In this document: piece after piece, positions 48,760-61,210 of the stretch | Position numbering within the stretch: the stretch's first letter is position 1 | How the letters are laid out: each line of letters opens with the position of its first letter | Origin: Paraspadella gotoi | Taxonomy: Eukaryota; Chaetognatha | Reading direction: 5' to 3' | DNA length: 64,000 nt | NCBI GenBank assembly: GCA_051294375.1 | Contig: CM119263.1 | Coordinates: forward strand, 14,276,414 to 14,340,413 | The notes under the pieces: generated by a model | Databases searched by the model: none | What the model was told of the DNA's origin: nothing | The model's input: the letters and a program-made list of their open reading frames with translations, nothing else | Made by a program: the position numbers and the translations under genes

Positions 48760-51452
48760 ATGAATTTGGGAGGTACAAATGAAGGACATCACTTGTCACC
48801 GTTTACGAGTGGAATCGACGCGCATTCGACGAACAAGAAATCTGGAGGAAATGGTACATTGCGGTTGTTCACTGAGAGAAATAAAGCCGGATTGCTCATG
48901 ACTTGTTTTTTCAACTCAGACAACGCTAAGGCTCCCGTGGAGGTTCCTCCATCGCCGTTACCATCTCGCCACTCATCATCATCAGATTCTATTAAGGACC
49001 CTGCGCAAACAAATCCCAACAACGAAAAAGCTCACAGGTTCTATTTATAGCTTGTGATTGTAGTTTTAATTTATATTTGGCATAGTTCGAAATAGTTTTT
49101 TTATTTTTATGCAATATGTATAGTAAATTACTTTATTACTCATAACCAACATGCAAGTATATTTTAATTGATATCATTAAACGTTGCATTCATTTGCAGC
49201 TCACCTGTCTCCTCAAAAAACAGCTCAACTACATCCTCTTTGGCTATCGGCAATAACACATATTTCTTGTTACCGGAACCTGTCATTTTAGAGCCTTTTA
49301 TTCATCAGGTATTTTGTCTTTTGTCGATTCTATTAAGGTTTTTTTTTTTTTGCGTTAAAGAAAATGCGAATTGAAACGAAATCGAGGCCGTTAAAATATG
49401 TACATTGTGTGAAAAAGTTTTAATTTCATTTTGGTTGTTTCAATTTTAATGAACTTAAATTTTTTTCTCCTATGGCTATGACAGTGTATATTATTAATAC
49501 TTAAATTTAAATTCATTTGTTTAGGTCGGAGGCCATTCATCCGTATTGCGATTTGATTCAACTACTCTTTGCAAACCTCTCATCCCCAGGGAAAAAAAAT
49601 TTTATGAAAGCAAAATACCTGTTGATCTAAAACCTTTTATTCCTCAGTTTCGAGGTACTAAATGTGTACTTTAAAATCATATTTTTACTCTTATTATTTA
49701 TAAAAAAATATTTTATTATCTGGTAGGCATTTTAGAAGTTAAGATTGTCGACGAACAAGATGGCTTTATTTCTTTGGAGGGACAAAAAATTTTTGGATTG
49801 CCGGATGTTTTAGAGTACCACAGGACACAAAGCCTGAATAATTCTCAAAGCAAATCGTCGCATCGGAAGTGGCAACGACCAATGACGTCTAATCACAATG
49901 GGGAAAATCAAGAAGTTCCTCCTAGGTTGTACCTTTTTGGCTTGTTCTATTGCTTTCATGAGAGTTATGAATAATTTGGTTTTCAGATTTCGTTTACGGC
50001 GATCTGGTTCCATTGAGATTCCCACTACCAAGTCATCTTGTGACGATAAGGGGACAAAAGAAGGTGCCAAGGACAATAAATCGCTGCCACCGGATTCTAA
50101 ATCTCCTATGTCCAAAGCGAAATTGTCCCTGACTGCGCCCAAGGACTTGGGTCTATCTGTGAACCCGGCCTCTTCTAGTCACGGAATGGCCATGATCAAT
50201 CCCTGGAATGTTCAAATGGTCAAAGCCGAATTGCGGAAAATGAGGAAGAAGGTAATTAAAAAAAAAATTTTTCTCGATTATTTTACGATTCAATAACGTT
50301 TTTCCACTTCCATCTGCTCACCCAGGACTCAAACAAGTTTCTCCTACAAGAAAATGCTGTTCACTCATTCCGGTGTCCCACGGTGATAGACCTCAAGATG
50401 GGGATTCGGCAACACGGAGACGATGCCAGTGAAGAGAAGAAAACGCGATTTATTGAGAAGTCCAAGAAGTCTACCTCCTCTAAATTAGGTGTTCGACTCT
50501 GCGGTTTGCAGGTACCGAGGAGTTTATTTGTTAACCCAATAGAATAGTCATTAGTCAATACACATTATATATCGAATTTTAATTTTTTTTTCTTGCAAAG
50601 GTATACCAAGCGAATACAATAAATACGTGTATGTTGACAAGTATTATGGACGTATCTTCTCTGTCGACGGATTCAAGAAAATCGTCTTCCTCTTCCTTTA
50701 CAACGGTGTTGAAGTTCGCCTGGATCTTATCGACACCATTCTCTCCAGACTCCGCCAATTGCACGACGTCGTGTCGGGCCTTTCGTCCTTCCGATTTTTC
50801 TCGTCCAGCCTCTTGATAGGTTACGACGGATCTTCGGCGCTGGCCGCCGAACCCCACGCTTCTTCGACGTCCACTATCAGCGAGCAGATGTCCGATCATG
50901 ATCTCGCGGTGAGTCGAGCTCCAAACGTAAATTAGTTTTATCTTTTTCAAATGTCACTCCTCGCATAAAAATCTCGCTAATAACGAAATAACTATTCATA
51001 TCATTATTTTCTTTTTATTCTATTTTAATATCCTTAAATTTTTACGGCCATAGCCTTCCGCGCATCCGCCGCTCGATACTTCCGGGAAGGACGCCAGTGA
51101 GATGGCTCTGCTGGCCGCCCCAGCCCGGTCTGCTCTTTCCCCCTCCTCGGTCGTCAACGCTTCCCCCGCTGGCTCCGCGTCCGCTCAAGCCTGTCGTCCC
51201 CACCGAGCCGTCGTGGCCGAAAAACCTTCTCCTCTGGCGCCCCTCATCGATATGAAGATGATCGACTTTGCTCACACGACGCACCGCGAGTTCGCCGACG
51301 AGATCAAGTACGACGGACCCGACGATGGATACCTACTCGGCCTGCGGACGATGATGGACATCTTCGAAGAGATTCGGTGCATGTCGCCCACCGAGACACA
51401 GGCGGTCATCGACTCGCTCAATTCCCTCGACGCCAACTCCTTGCGCCCTTAA
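48760..51452 (+). CDS. IP6K: Inositol hexakisphosphate kinase (IP6K), with apparent 1-nt frameshift
   Basis: Eight exons: 48760-49037, 49200-49308, 49525-49654, 49727-49925, 49987-50251, 50326-50511, 50601-50908 and 51054-51452. Family blocks: [18 protein letters not shown] and [14 protein letters not shown] near the N-terminus, [10 protein letters not shown] before the catalytic core, then [18 protein letters not shown] (the PxxxDxKxG inositol-binding motif), [12 protein letters not shown] (SSLL motif) and MIDFAHTTH (metal-binding IDF motif). Reaction: ATP + InsP6 to 5-InsP7, a regulator of phosphate and metabolic signalling. The exons total 1874 nt, one short of a frame. Exon 7 opens VYQANT in the incoming frame, then the match moves to the next frame ([18 protein letters not shown]). 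One missing base near 50617-50622 restores colinearity with the family. Everything else looks functional, so a sequencing error is likelier than a pseudogene. Confidence 0.92.
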
Positions 51453-52160
51453 TTAAACTTTGAACGGGGATCCTTTGATTATTAATTTTTATGGTTTGGG
51501 GGAGGGCCGATTTCAACCTGGGGGGGGGAATGAAATTTTTGTTTTTACTCTGCCCGAGTTTTTATTTTAATCGTGTATTGATTATTGCTAGAGTGTATAC
51601 AATAGATTTACAATGATGGTAAAAAACAATTTCTTCTAATGCTTTGATAACAGCTAGGAGCAAATAGGGTAGCTTTTCTTTGTTTTTAAATTTTGATATA
51701 CGTATTTAGTTTCTTAAACTTAAATAATTTGAAACATTTTTGTTTGACTATCGAGGGCTCAACCTAGATTTTTATTTAGTATGTTCTCGTTAAGTTTCTT
51801 TCATTAAAACTAGCCTTTTATTAAAACTAAACTAGCGTAAAGTACATCTGTTTTCACCTACGTCTCGTTAGCAGATCTATGCAAAACAAGCGAATTTTAC
51901 TGAATTTTAATTTAATTCTTCAACCCTTTAATTTTTGGGTCATGATTTAAAGAATGTATATTGTGCAGATGTATTGCTCGCCGCATATTTTGTTAGATAA
52001 ACTTTTCTCTCAAGAGTGCGCGTTATGTTGTCTTTCAGCTTCATGGGACAATTTGGATCAAACAAATGCGGTGTTGATTTTCCATCAGTCAGTTGGGTAT
52101 TACTAATCGCTTTTAAATTTTAAAACGTGCTTTATTTTTACCTGTTATTTGTATAATCGA

Positions 52161-52331
52161 TAAAATTTAACCTTCGCCGACCGTGGTTTTGGCGTTTTGA
52201 AAAACTACTTAAAAATATTTTTTTTTCAATATTATTTAATTATTTTAAACCAAAACCCTTTTAATCTTAATTACCCTTAAACCATTTTTAACCCTAAACT
52301 CCCCCTAACCCCGGTCGGCAAAAATAAAATT
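52161..52331 (-). mobile_element. TIR element (MITE-like), inverted copy, about 170 bp
   Basis: The 5' end TAAAATTTAACCTTCGCCGA then CCGTGGTTTTGGC matches the reverse complement of the right end of the 47776 element, including the subterminal GTTTTGGC..TTTTGAAAAA-TACTTAAA. The 3' end CCCCCTAACCCCGGTCGGCA matches its left end in reverse. The interior carries TTACCCTTAAACC, the complement of the TTAAGGGTAA motif. Confidence 0.7.
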
Positions 52332-52973
52332 GTGCCGTAAAATCTTATGGTGTTTTTATTCATATCAAGTAATGATACAGATTGATGCACGAATACATTA
52401 ACAGGCAAATAAAATAAAACAAACAAAAAAGAAAATGAATAAGTTAGTTAATCAAAGCATTGTTTCCCAGTATGTACCACAAAACATTATTTGTTAATAC
52501 AATGTTCGCCAAAAATTTTAACTGTCTTTGAAAGATTGTATAGATGTCGGGGTTTATAACCTTTGCTTTTCTTTGGTTTAATGTTTGAACGAAATTTTTA
52601 TTAAAATATATTTTTTTATCTGGAGATTGATTTTTTTCTTAAAAGCTTCCTTTATAGAGAGGGATTTGTTAAATATTCCCAGCGTTATACTGTGATATTG
52701 ATGAGATCGTATTACTGTAAATTAAGGGGAAAGCTTTTTGCCAGATTTTCAGCAAGTTGCAATCAAGGCATTCCTTTTGCAAGTCTGTTAGCGTTAAGCT
52801 TTTTAAAAATGAAAGGACAAAGTTTAGTCAGTGACGAGCAGTTTGATTATTTTAACCAAAATCTAGGAAATTAGGAAACCTATTTGGAATTATATTTATT
52901 AGTTAATAGTTATAATTAGTTATTATTATTAGTTATTATATTTATTAGTAATAATTCCAATTATAACAAAATA

Positions 52974-53072
52974 ACGACCGGGGTTAAAGGTTAGGGTAAT
53001 TAGGTAATAATTTTTGTATATAATTTTAAAAAAAATAATTTTTTTAAAATACGCCAAAATTCCGGTCAAAAT
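52974..53072 (+). mobile_element. TIR element (MITE-like), shorter copy, about 100 bp
   Basis: ACGACCGGGGTTAAAGGTTA at the left and GCCAAAATTCCGGTC at the right correspond to the two ends of the 47776 element. The interior is shortened and AT-rich; GGTTAGGGTAATTAGG is retained. Confidence 0.55.
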
Positions 53073-53565
53073 GCTTACTTATTATAGGGAAAAAATATTA
53101 GCGACTCATGTCTGCTTTCAGTAATTTCATAACAATTGAATTGCGTGGAGCCTTGAAGCCGAAACCCGGGAACGGCACCATTTTCCGTCCTTGTGTCGCT
53201 TTATTTCGAACGCTTCGTCCTTGTCCTCGCTCGACGTTCCACAAATGGGGAGAGGGAAGAGGAAGAGGAGAGAGGCAAGGGGCGAACGAGACGCAATAAA
53301 CGATTCCAAATTAGAATGGAATGGGGAAAAGGGGGACCGAGAAGAGGAGGAAGAAATCCGGCATCGCTCAATATGAGAAGGAAGAGGAAGAGGCGGAAAA
53401 AGTATGAAGACTGAGCTCGGATGGAATCGGCGTTTCGACGTCGAAAGCTTCGTCATTAACGCTGGTCTAAGGAATTCGCTCGCGTCGTGGCTTCGGGATC
53501 ACAACAATAATTTTTTGGCGAAATTCTCCTATACTTAATCCCCTTTTGTTGGAAACGAATGTTTA

Positions 53566-53725
53566 ATGGATACTTCTTTTAGCGCCAATCGTCATCCTGA
53601 GATACTTACAGTTATGTCGCCACCTTCATCAAGTTGCGATTCACCTTCCCCTCGAGGGCAGGTTAGATTTTTTTTTTCAATTTTCGTTTTTAAAATACGT
53701 TTACTGTACTATTATGATTATTACG

Positions 53726-53757
<32 letters not shown>

Positions 53758-54295
53758 GATTATTATGACTATTACGATGAATGTACCTGGATTTCTTAGG
53801 AATTCTCGCGACACCCGGAAGATTTGTCCGTGATTCAAAACCGTCCGCAAACCATCCGGCCAACTACTATTCAACGCCCGCCACACCATCTTGAGCCTCC
53901 GTCGGCTCCACGGATGGAGCCTCAACCTTCGGTACTCCGCCATCCCGTTTATACGTACCCAGGGATGGAATCGCAGCGCCATCAGACCGGCGCTCGTCTC
54001 GCGCCACAGAACGCGCGCTCTGGAAAGTTTCACTCTATTGACGCGCTCCTGGGCATTACTTGCGCAAAACTCCAGCAGCAGCAGCAAAATATGGAGTTGA
54101 ACTCGCAACCGCAGCAGTTGGAAAACAAGCCACACTCCGTCATCGATAAGCGCGAGAGCGATTTGGACAAACTGCGCCGGGGAGTCAAACACGAAGAGGA
54201 TATCGACGTCGGGAATAACAACAACAACAATGAGGAAGAATCGACAAGTCCGAAATTTCGTTTGGACGAAACCCGAGAAGCTTCCGACTTTTTCA
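53566..54295 (+). CDS. 5' exons of a putative eh1-containing (homeobox-type) transcription factor
   Basis: Two exons: 53566-53661 and 53800-54295, with good junctions (CAG/GTTAGA, TTCTTAG/GAA) and a strong donor GTGAGT at 54296. About 197 residues: Pro/Gln/Asn-rich and acidic, with a QQQQQ run and NNNNNN-EEE segment. KFHSIDALLG resembles the eh1/octapeptide (HSIEAILG in Rx, FSIDSIL in others) that recruits Groucho. In paired-like homeobox genes such a motif stands N-terminal to the homeodomain, but no homeodomain exon (for example WFQNRR) is visible in the remaining 9.7 kb. The gene would have to continue past the window through a long intron. Identity is tentative: the motif is short, and similar sequences occur in other repressors. 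Confidence 0.4.
53713..53760. repeat. (ATT)n repeat in intron
   Basis: About 15 impure TTA/TTG units in the short intron between the two exons of the putative homeobox gene. Confidence 0.85.
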
Positions 54296-54521
54296 GTGAG
54301 TACCGATCGTGACATATACGGACCGCGCGATCTCCTTTTGGACTTTTTTCGAATTCCATTTTGTTTTCGTTTTATTATTTTTATTATGTGTATAATATAC
54401 ACTGTATATTCTTTTGTGAAGAGAAGTCGAACGAGGCTCGGATTTCCGCGGTTAACGAGTTCCCGATAGTCATCGCTATTTCCTCGTTGCAGAAGTGAAA
54501 ACCGAAAGTAGGATTTCCAAA

Positions 54522-54547
54522 AGAGAGAGAGAGCAGAGAGCAGAGAT

Positions 54548-54573
<26 letters not shown>
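54522..54573. repeat. (GA)n microsatellite
   Basis: Impure GAGAGA/GCAGAGA run, then pure GA. Confidence 0.85.
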
Positions 54574-54578
<5 letters not shown>

Positions 54579-54857
54579 AATCAAGTGGTCGCCGGTGTTT
54601 TTCGTCGATAAAATCTCCATTAGAACGCATTACTACCCATGATCGCGCTTTTCAGTTCACAGTATTTTCCGTGGGGCCCAATTCCGTAACTGTTTGGTCT
54701 TTTTCTTCGTTTAATGGAAAGGAAAACGTCTTTGTCCCAGTGATGAACGGCATTCGCCTTGTTTTCAATTAGACCCGCTTTTGTTCGGCCCGAATTATTC
54801 ATTCGTTTAATTTTTCTAATGGCGGGATCGAATGTCATAAGAAAAGGGCGGCGGTGG

Positions 54858-55007
54858 AATGGTAGTGAAGGTAGAGCGGTGATTATGGGGGACAGAGAAA
54901 GTGGAGGATTTGGTGGCGTAAACAGCGGAGGTGGAAAGGGACTCAAGATGGCGGTGACTGATTTGTCTAGCTGAGGTAGATGGTTGCTGCTTAATTAAGA
55001 CGGTCGT
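54858..55007 (+). repeat. Inverted duplication, arm A (about 148 bp)
   Basis: Starts AATGGTAGTGAAGGTAGAGC and ends AATTAAGACGGTCGT. Matches the reverse complement of 58433-58579 with only two single-base indels (GGTGGCG/GGTGCG and CTCAAGA/CTCAGA). Flanking sequences are unrelated. Confidence 0.95.
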
Positions 55008-56428
55008 CGGGCTGCGAAAGATTAAAAAGGATTAACCAACGGCCATTCGAGCGAGCAAATCAATTGGATTTCCTAGATTCGATCTCGAAAGTCGAGATGA
55101 AGATCGAACGATGAACCTTCATTTACTAAATGATTTACGATGACGTTGTTTAACGTTGTTTAACGATCATCTTTATCGACGTTGTCCAACAAACTTCCGA
55201 ATTGAAACCAAATTACTTTTTAAGGCGGAACAGAAGTCCGGTATAAATATTATTAATGTGTTTATTAAAGATGTGAAAATAAAAAAAAAATAAGATTTAT
55301 CTTATAGTAAAACGCATGGAAGCTATTTTATATTATCTAAATACTATGTAATGTCAAAAATAATTTAAAATAAATTTTATTTTTTTTAACGGATTAAAAA
55401 GATTAAAAAGGTTATTATTACAACTTAAAGTTTTTTAAATTTTAGCCTATTTATCATTAAAATTTTTGAAAATTGTAGTACTAACCTTTATTTAACTTTT
55501 TAATCTTTATCAGAATCCTTTTTTAAAAATAGAAATTTCTTAAAAATGTTTTTAAGCATTTCTTATATATTGTTAAATATTAAAATGCTTCCATCATGAG
55601 AAAAATTAGTTAAATCAAAATCTAACATCATAAGTCAATTTGATTGAAAAGGGACGAAATACTTTCATGGCAGACTTTTTCATATTGTAAAATATGTTAA
55701 ATTCTGGCCCGCCTTTTTACTTATGCCACTTTGTAGACGAAAGTAACATTTGTATAAATATTTATTTGTTTGTTACAAACAACGTCGATGATCATGACGC
55801 AAGGCAGCAGTGGTAGCTTTTATGGCGGGCAGCGTTGGCGGCGGGCGAGTCCCCCAACACGCGTGGGAACTGCGACGCTGGACTCTCGCTTCTTATCGCG
55901 TGTTTTTATCGAGTTTTCGCTCCATGGGACATTTATGGGGTGGAAGGACGGGGGATGGGTCATTGGAGAAGAGGGTTGGAAGGGAAAGTCGCCTAATAAA
56001 TATGTATCGTGACCGCAGGGAAATTTCGAACCCCGAGGAACTAGTGCACTGATAAGCAGTGTTAAATAAAGTATAATAACTTGCGATGGAAGTTATTACT
56101 GTGTTTGTGAAACGCTGAAACCTAAAATAGTATAGGGGTTAGTTTTACTTTACTTTACTTTACTTAACTCATTACCAAATTTATAAAAAGTCTTGTTATT
56201 TGTTAATCATCCATAATCTTATCATTCAGCCTTCAACCGATAATTTACTTAATTTCCGATCGCGCTCCGACCGTGACTCATCTTTAACTCCTTTTGACTT
56301 CGGTTTCTGGTTCCTCCTCTAATCAAACGCGACGCGCGCCAAGAACCGAACTGCGAAATTGAAAAAAAAAAATCTAATCGACTTGATTCTCTGGCTCTTC
56401 CTTACTAATCGATTCTTTGTTCGCGAAG

Positions 56429-56461
56429 GAGAGAGAGAGAGAAGGGGAGAGAGAGAGAGAG
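56429..56461. repeat. (GA)n microsatellite
   Basis: Short GA run interrupted by AGGGG. Confidence 0.8.
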
Positions 56462-58432
56462 ATCCCAAACCTGCTCTCACCCATCCCGTGCCTTTATCTC
56501 GGCAAATCCCCCTGCGACGGAACGCGGACCAAACAAATTTTCCCAGGCTCTTGAAACACGAATGCGGCGGGGTCCTTGTCATCGCCTACTTCCTCATCTC
56601 ATCCCCCCTTCCTTACTCGTCCCCCTGGCCTCTTTTTACCTGCTCATCCTCTCGCTCCTTTGCCACCTTCCCCCTTCTTCCTCTACCTACTCGCAAGAGA
56701 AACGCGAGCATCGAGGAAAAAAATATTAACGAGCAACCTGCAGACAATCCTAATCGAAGAGGGGAGAGAGGGAGAGAGACATAGATGATAGAGAAAGAGG
56801 GTCCCCGGAGATGATCATCTTGAAAAGTTTTCCCATGGTCCGTTGGCACGCGAAGCGAACTTACCCGAGAAGGGTCGGGGGATATCCTTGTCGGGTGAGA
56901 TCCGTTTCGAGGAGGAAGAAAATATTTTTGACGTGGACGGTCGCTCCGGATAATTTCATTTTCGAGAGGGAGAATTCAATTTAAAAAAAAATTGATCGGA
57001 ATTCTTCTATTAAAGAATAAATAAGATGGCGTGACGGGAAGGTCCTGCTAATCCGACCTTTCCCTGCAGATCGCTCACGATGATTGTGATAGGTTGATGA
57101 CGTGTCATTTCGACTTTGCTGCTGATTTAATAAATTTAGGCAATCTTCTTTGAAGAAGATAATTCTAGCAATACTAAAGGAAAATTTAAATTGAACAATG
57201 AATAATCCAAAACTTCTCTTTAACAGGAAGCGATCATGCTGATGATTTACGTACAATGAGGCAGTCTTTTTTTTCTTTGGATACCGCCACAATATTATTA
57301 GGAAATTCATTTATTGCTTGACTCGTAATACATATACCACTCATCCTTCGCCGCCTCCCGCGTGCCAAGGACTGTAGGAACGTCCGTCGCCGACCCCTTG
57401 GGACTCCTGGCACGAGCCTTCGGACCGTGGGAATGTGTTTCCATTTCTTTCTCTATCATTTTCTCTCTTTCCTCTTGGGGGAAAAAAAAATTTTGAGCGT
57501 AAATTCGCAGTTCGTGTCAAATATTCCTCATAGTGGGGTTTCCGAAAATTATTTAAAACATTTCGTTGTTTTATTAGAGTGACGGGGAAGGTAGGCAAGG
57601 ATGGAAGGGATCTGTCATCTGGCTCGATCGATTATGAAAATTTAATTTGGTTTTTCGATCGGGAGTCGAGGCTTGTTGGTGACACGCGCTCTTCGCCCAA
57701 TCGAACGAGATAACGAACTAAAAATGGAATATAGTCGAACAAATCCATCAGTCATACCCACACCCAGTCATTACCCAGTATTATACACTCACGAATTGGT
57801 TAAATGGGTTAAAACGATTTCATCACTCGCTCACGAAAAGCAGGAATCGGATATTGAAAAACGTTTATTAAGTTAATGACATCACCGTTTTGCATGACGA
57901 TGAAACTTCAATAATCAATTATTTGGCGGGCGGGTCGTTTTTGGCAGATCAAAATAAGAGGCAAAAAAAAATCCAATCAAATCCGTCGCAAATTCCCTTC
58001 GATCGCATCGATTCGAATTTTCGAATATCTCGTTTCTCAGGAATTTAGTCTCGTGCCTTCCCCCGCTTCTCCCACGATGATGCGCTTCAACCAGCGCATC
58101 TTTTCGGCGCGAACGGCGCGCCCCACCGCGGCCAACCCTTCCTTTTAGTTCTACTCTTTGGCTGATCTAAAGATGAGTCGAAATGCACTTTTCCAGGGTG
58201 ATGGACGGCACGGTCTCTCGTGTCGTTGTTTTCCAGTAGTTTAAAGTATTTGAAATTATTATTCGATCGCAGGGAAAATAATTGTTAAGAATTTGTTTAA
58301 AACTGACAACTGACCCTTTGATTCGTTCCTTATTATTGTTACTATTGACTAGGCCTATAGACTATAGGATTGAGATGGGAAGAAAAATATCCATGCTGTC
58401 CCATCGTGGTGTTTGGTATATAATTTTATTAA

Positions 58433-58579
58433 CGACCGTCTTAATTAAGCAGCAACCATCTACCTCAGCTAGACAAATCAGTCACCGCCATCTGAGTCCC
58501 TTTCCACCTCCGCTGTTTACGCACCAAATCCTCCACTTTCTCTGTCCCCCATAATCACCGCTCTACCTTCACTACCATT
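58433..58579 (-). repeat. Inverted duplication, arm B (about 147 bp)
   Basis: Reverse-complement partner of 54858-55007, 3.4 kb away. Arm edges are sharp on both sides. Confidence 0.95.
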
Positions 58580-60361
58580 ATCGTCTGAATTATGCTCGAT
58601 ATCATCTCCAATCCAACCGGCCGCGGGCACCCCTAATTTTTCATATGGCTATTCCCTTATGGACTTCTGTATATCCCGCCATTTTTAGAAAAATTTAAAA
58701 TCGGAAGTCTCGGACATGAATCTTTCTAATTCCAGGTTCGCCCCGTCATTTCCTCTTCCCACGCCCCGATGCACGTGATCCGAACACAAAAAGGGCGTTG
58801 GTCTAATTGCGCAAACAAGTCGCTTTCTCACCAGCCTATCTGCGTCTCATCTCTTTTCCTGGCTCTGCGGATACGGCGGCCGTCGCGAATTTGCCCGTTC
58901 AATCACTGGAGACAAAGACGTTTTCCTTTCCCATTAAACGAAGAGGGCACTCAAAAAACGACCCCCAAAGCCAGTTACTCGGAATTGGGGTGTCCAACTC
59001 CCTCTCCTCTTTAGCTTACCTCTCTGTTGGAAACTGAATCTAAAAGTAATAGATGACTTGCGAAATTGCACTTTTCGACAAGCTGTTGAAAAAGAGCGCG
59101 AATCAGGCGTGCATGCGTGCATTGACCGGTAGGGCTCATGAGTCACCCTTCTAAGGTTCTGCGATTCGGTGTTTCTGTATCGTGTTTACGAATACCAACA
59201 AGTAGCTTATCAAGAGTATTTGAAATTAGTTATCTCGCCATATCGCTCCACTTAATAATTGTTAAGAATTATTTTCTATTATACTCAATCTGACTAACCT
59301 GACTCTTCTGATTTCGTCTTCCTTATTCTATTTGCTCTCATCCATTTGACACTATCTGGTCTCTTATTCTACGATCCTCTCTCTCTCTGCTCATCTCGTC
59401 TGCATTCTGCGTGGCTCTCTCTGACATACATTTACTCTCTCTCATCCTCTGTTTGCGCCAATACTCCGTTCGCTCTCTCTGGGTGTTGCTAACTTATAAT
59501 CTCTCTCTGGTACTACACCGAGGAAATAGCTATAGTCTTTATGCACTATATTTGGGACATATACCTCTCTGTCCTCTTATACCAGCCTCCGCAAGGAGAA
59601 TCACGCAGCCAGTGCGAGTTCTCTCAGAAATCCTCTCTCGTTCACAAATGTAAATATAGCCGGTCAATATATTAATTTATTCACATATATAAAATTAACT
59701 TAGAGAATCGAATAAGTAACTCTATATTAATCGGTAATTTCGATAATATTACGTCCTCACGAAAGGAAGAATACACTCTGCTCGGATACCTGTGTTCTGA
59801 TCGTGTCTTAATCGGGGATTCTCAGAGTACTCACTCTCTGTGAAAGACATTGACCGTCGTGTTACCGTGCTCTTCTCCGTCGTCGCGCTGTCGTCCGAAC
59901 CGCAGAATTATTTACTCGCATACTTGTGGCAGATTCGGCGTGACTACGCTTCATTGTTGTTAGTGAGATGGATTATTAGACGACGCGACGTCAGCAGATG
60001 AATCCTCTTGCGAGTGTGATGATTGAGGAGACGGATCGACCCGGACGGAGACGAGATGATGGTAGGTACGGTCGAAAGTGAGAGCTCGTCTTACATCGCA
60101 CTCTGACTTAATCTCGGAGAATGGATGCTTGGGGTGCACGCGAGAAAGAAGATGATGCATTGTTTCCAGTACATGTCGACTGCTGGACTCTCTGGATTAG
60201 ACAGAGGGATAATCCCATCAAATAATAAAGTGGCTATCTGCTATCGTGAAATGTACGGGTTTATAGACGGCATAGATAGAATGCCACTGAAGTGCGACGC
60301 GTGCATAATGTTAGAGTCGCAACAGCTTTCCAGAGGCTCGCTGCTGGTCCGTATCGATTGA

Positions 60362-60537
60362 ATATGGGGCCATTTCTATTGTGGGATGTTGTTGGGCGGC
60401 AAGAGACGAGCGCTCTTCGTTGGGTCTGGAAGCCGTATGGTTGACTGGGAAGTAGCGGCGCGACAACACAAGATAAGTGGCAAAAAAAGAGCTGATAGAA
60501 CGGAAAAGAAATCCGCGAAACTGAGATTTCTTTTTCT
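60362..60537. repeat. Noisy duplicate of 61064-61210 abutting the gap
   Basis: Both copies share GGGGCCATT-CTATT, GACAACA-AAGATAAG, GGCAAAAAAA-GA-GCTGAT and GAGATTTCTTTTTCT in the same order, with many one- and two-base indels between them. The left copy runs directly into the N gap. Confidence 0.75.
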
Positions 60538-60562
60538 NNNNNNNNNNNNNNNNNNNNNNNNN
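60538..60562. other. Assembly gap (25 N)
   Basis: Run of N in the supplied sequence; the true size is unknown. Confidence 1.
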
Positions 60563-60804
60563 TAAATTTTATTAATCCCTGATATCTTCTTCTATTTTCT
60601 ATCTTCCTCTTCCTCCCGCCTCAAGAAAAAAAGAGAGAGAAGATTAAATCTCTCGAAAATTAAGCGTCAATTAATTTAGTTTACCTGGTATGAGATTTTT
60701 CGTCTCCTTTTCTCTCCGGGGAAGATTTAATTTTCGCGTGTATGGATTATGAAAATTTGACGCCTTCGCATTTCCTCTTTGTAGCAGAAACGATTAAATC
60801 TCGA

Positions 60805-60879
60805 GGATACGAGAGAGAGAGAAGAGAGAGAGAGAGAAGAGAGAGAAGAGAGAGAGAAGAGAGAGGAGAGAGAGAGAGG
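60805..60879. repeat. (GA)n/(GAGAA)n tract
   Basis: Purine run of GAGAGA units broken by GAAGA. Confidence 0.85.
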
Positions 60880-61063
60880 TGTTAAAACATTGAAATCCAG
60901 AGAAATGACTTGGGCAACGCGAGAAAAGAAGATAGGTCAATGACGTTTGACAAAGCAGGAGAGACAAAAAAAAGAGTATTAATGGAATTGACGTTGGTTC
61001 AAAGATAAGGAAATGGATAGCAACCATCATGTCCCAGCAGGTGAATGTGGTCAGCGAGATTAG

Positions 61064-61210
61064 AATAGTGGGGCCATTCTATTAGTGGGAGTTGGGGGGG
61101 AAGACGTATTGGTTGGATCGTGGGAAGAGGGCGACGACAACAAAGATAAGGCAAAAAAAAGAAGCTGATAAGACGGAAAGGAAATCGCGAAACTTGAGAT
61201 TTCTTTTTCT
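61064..61210. repeat. Second copy of the sequence left of the gap
   Basis: See 60362-60537. This copy continues smoothly past TTTCTTTTTCT into CGCAATTTGATTAGG. Confidence 0.75.

Larger units (their letters stand above)
51453..53565. other. IP6K 3' flank, intergenic DNA with two TIR elements
   Basis: Apart from the two repeat elements listed below, AT-rich DNA without a supportable gene. A frame at 52692-52874 (60 codons) was judged random. A GC-richer, purine-rich area at 53200-53470 may be the 5' region of the next gene. Confidence 0.5.
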
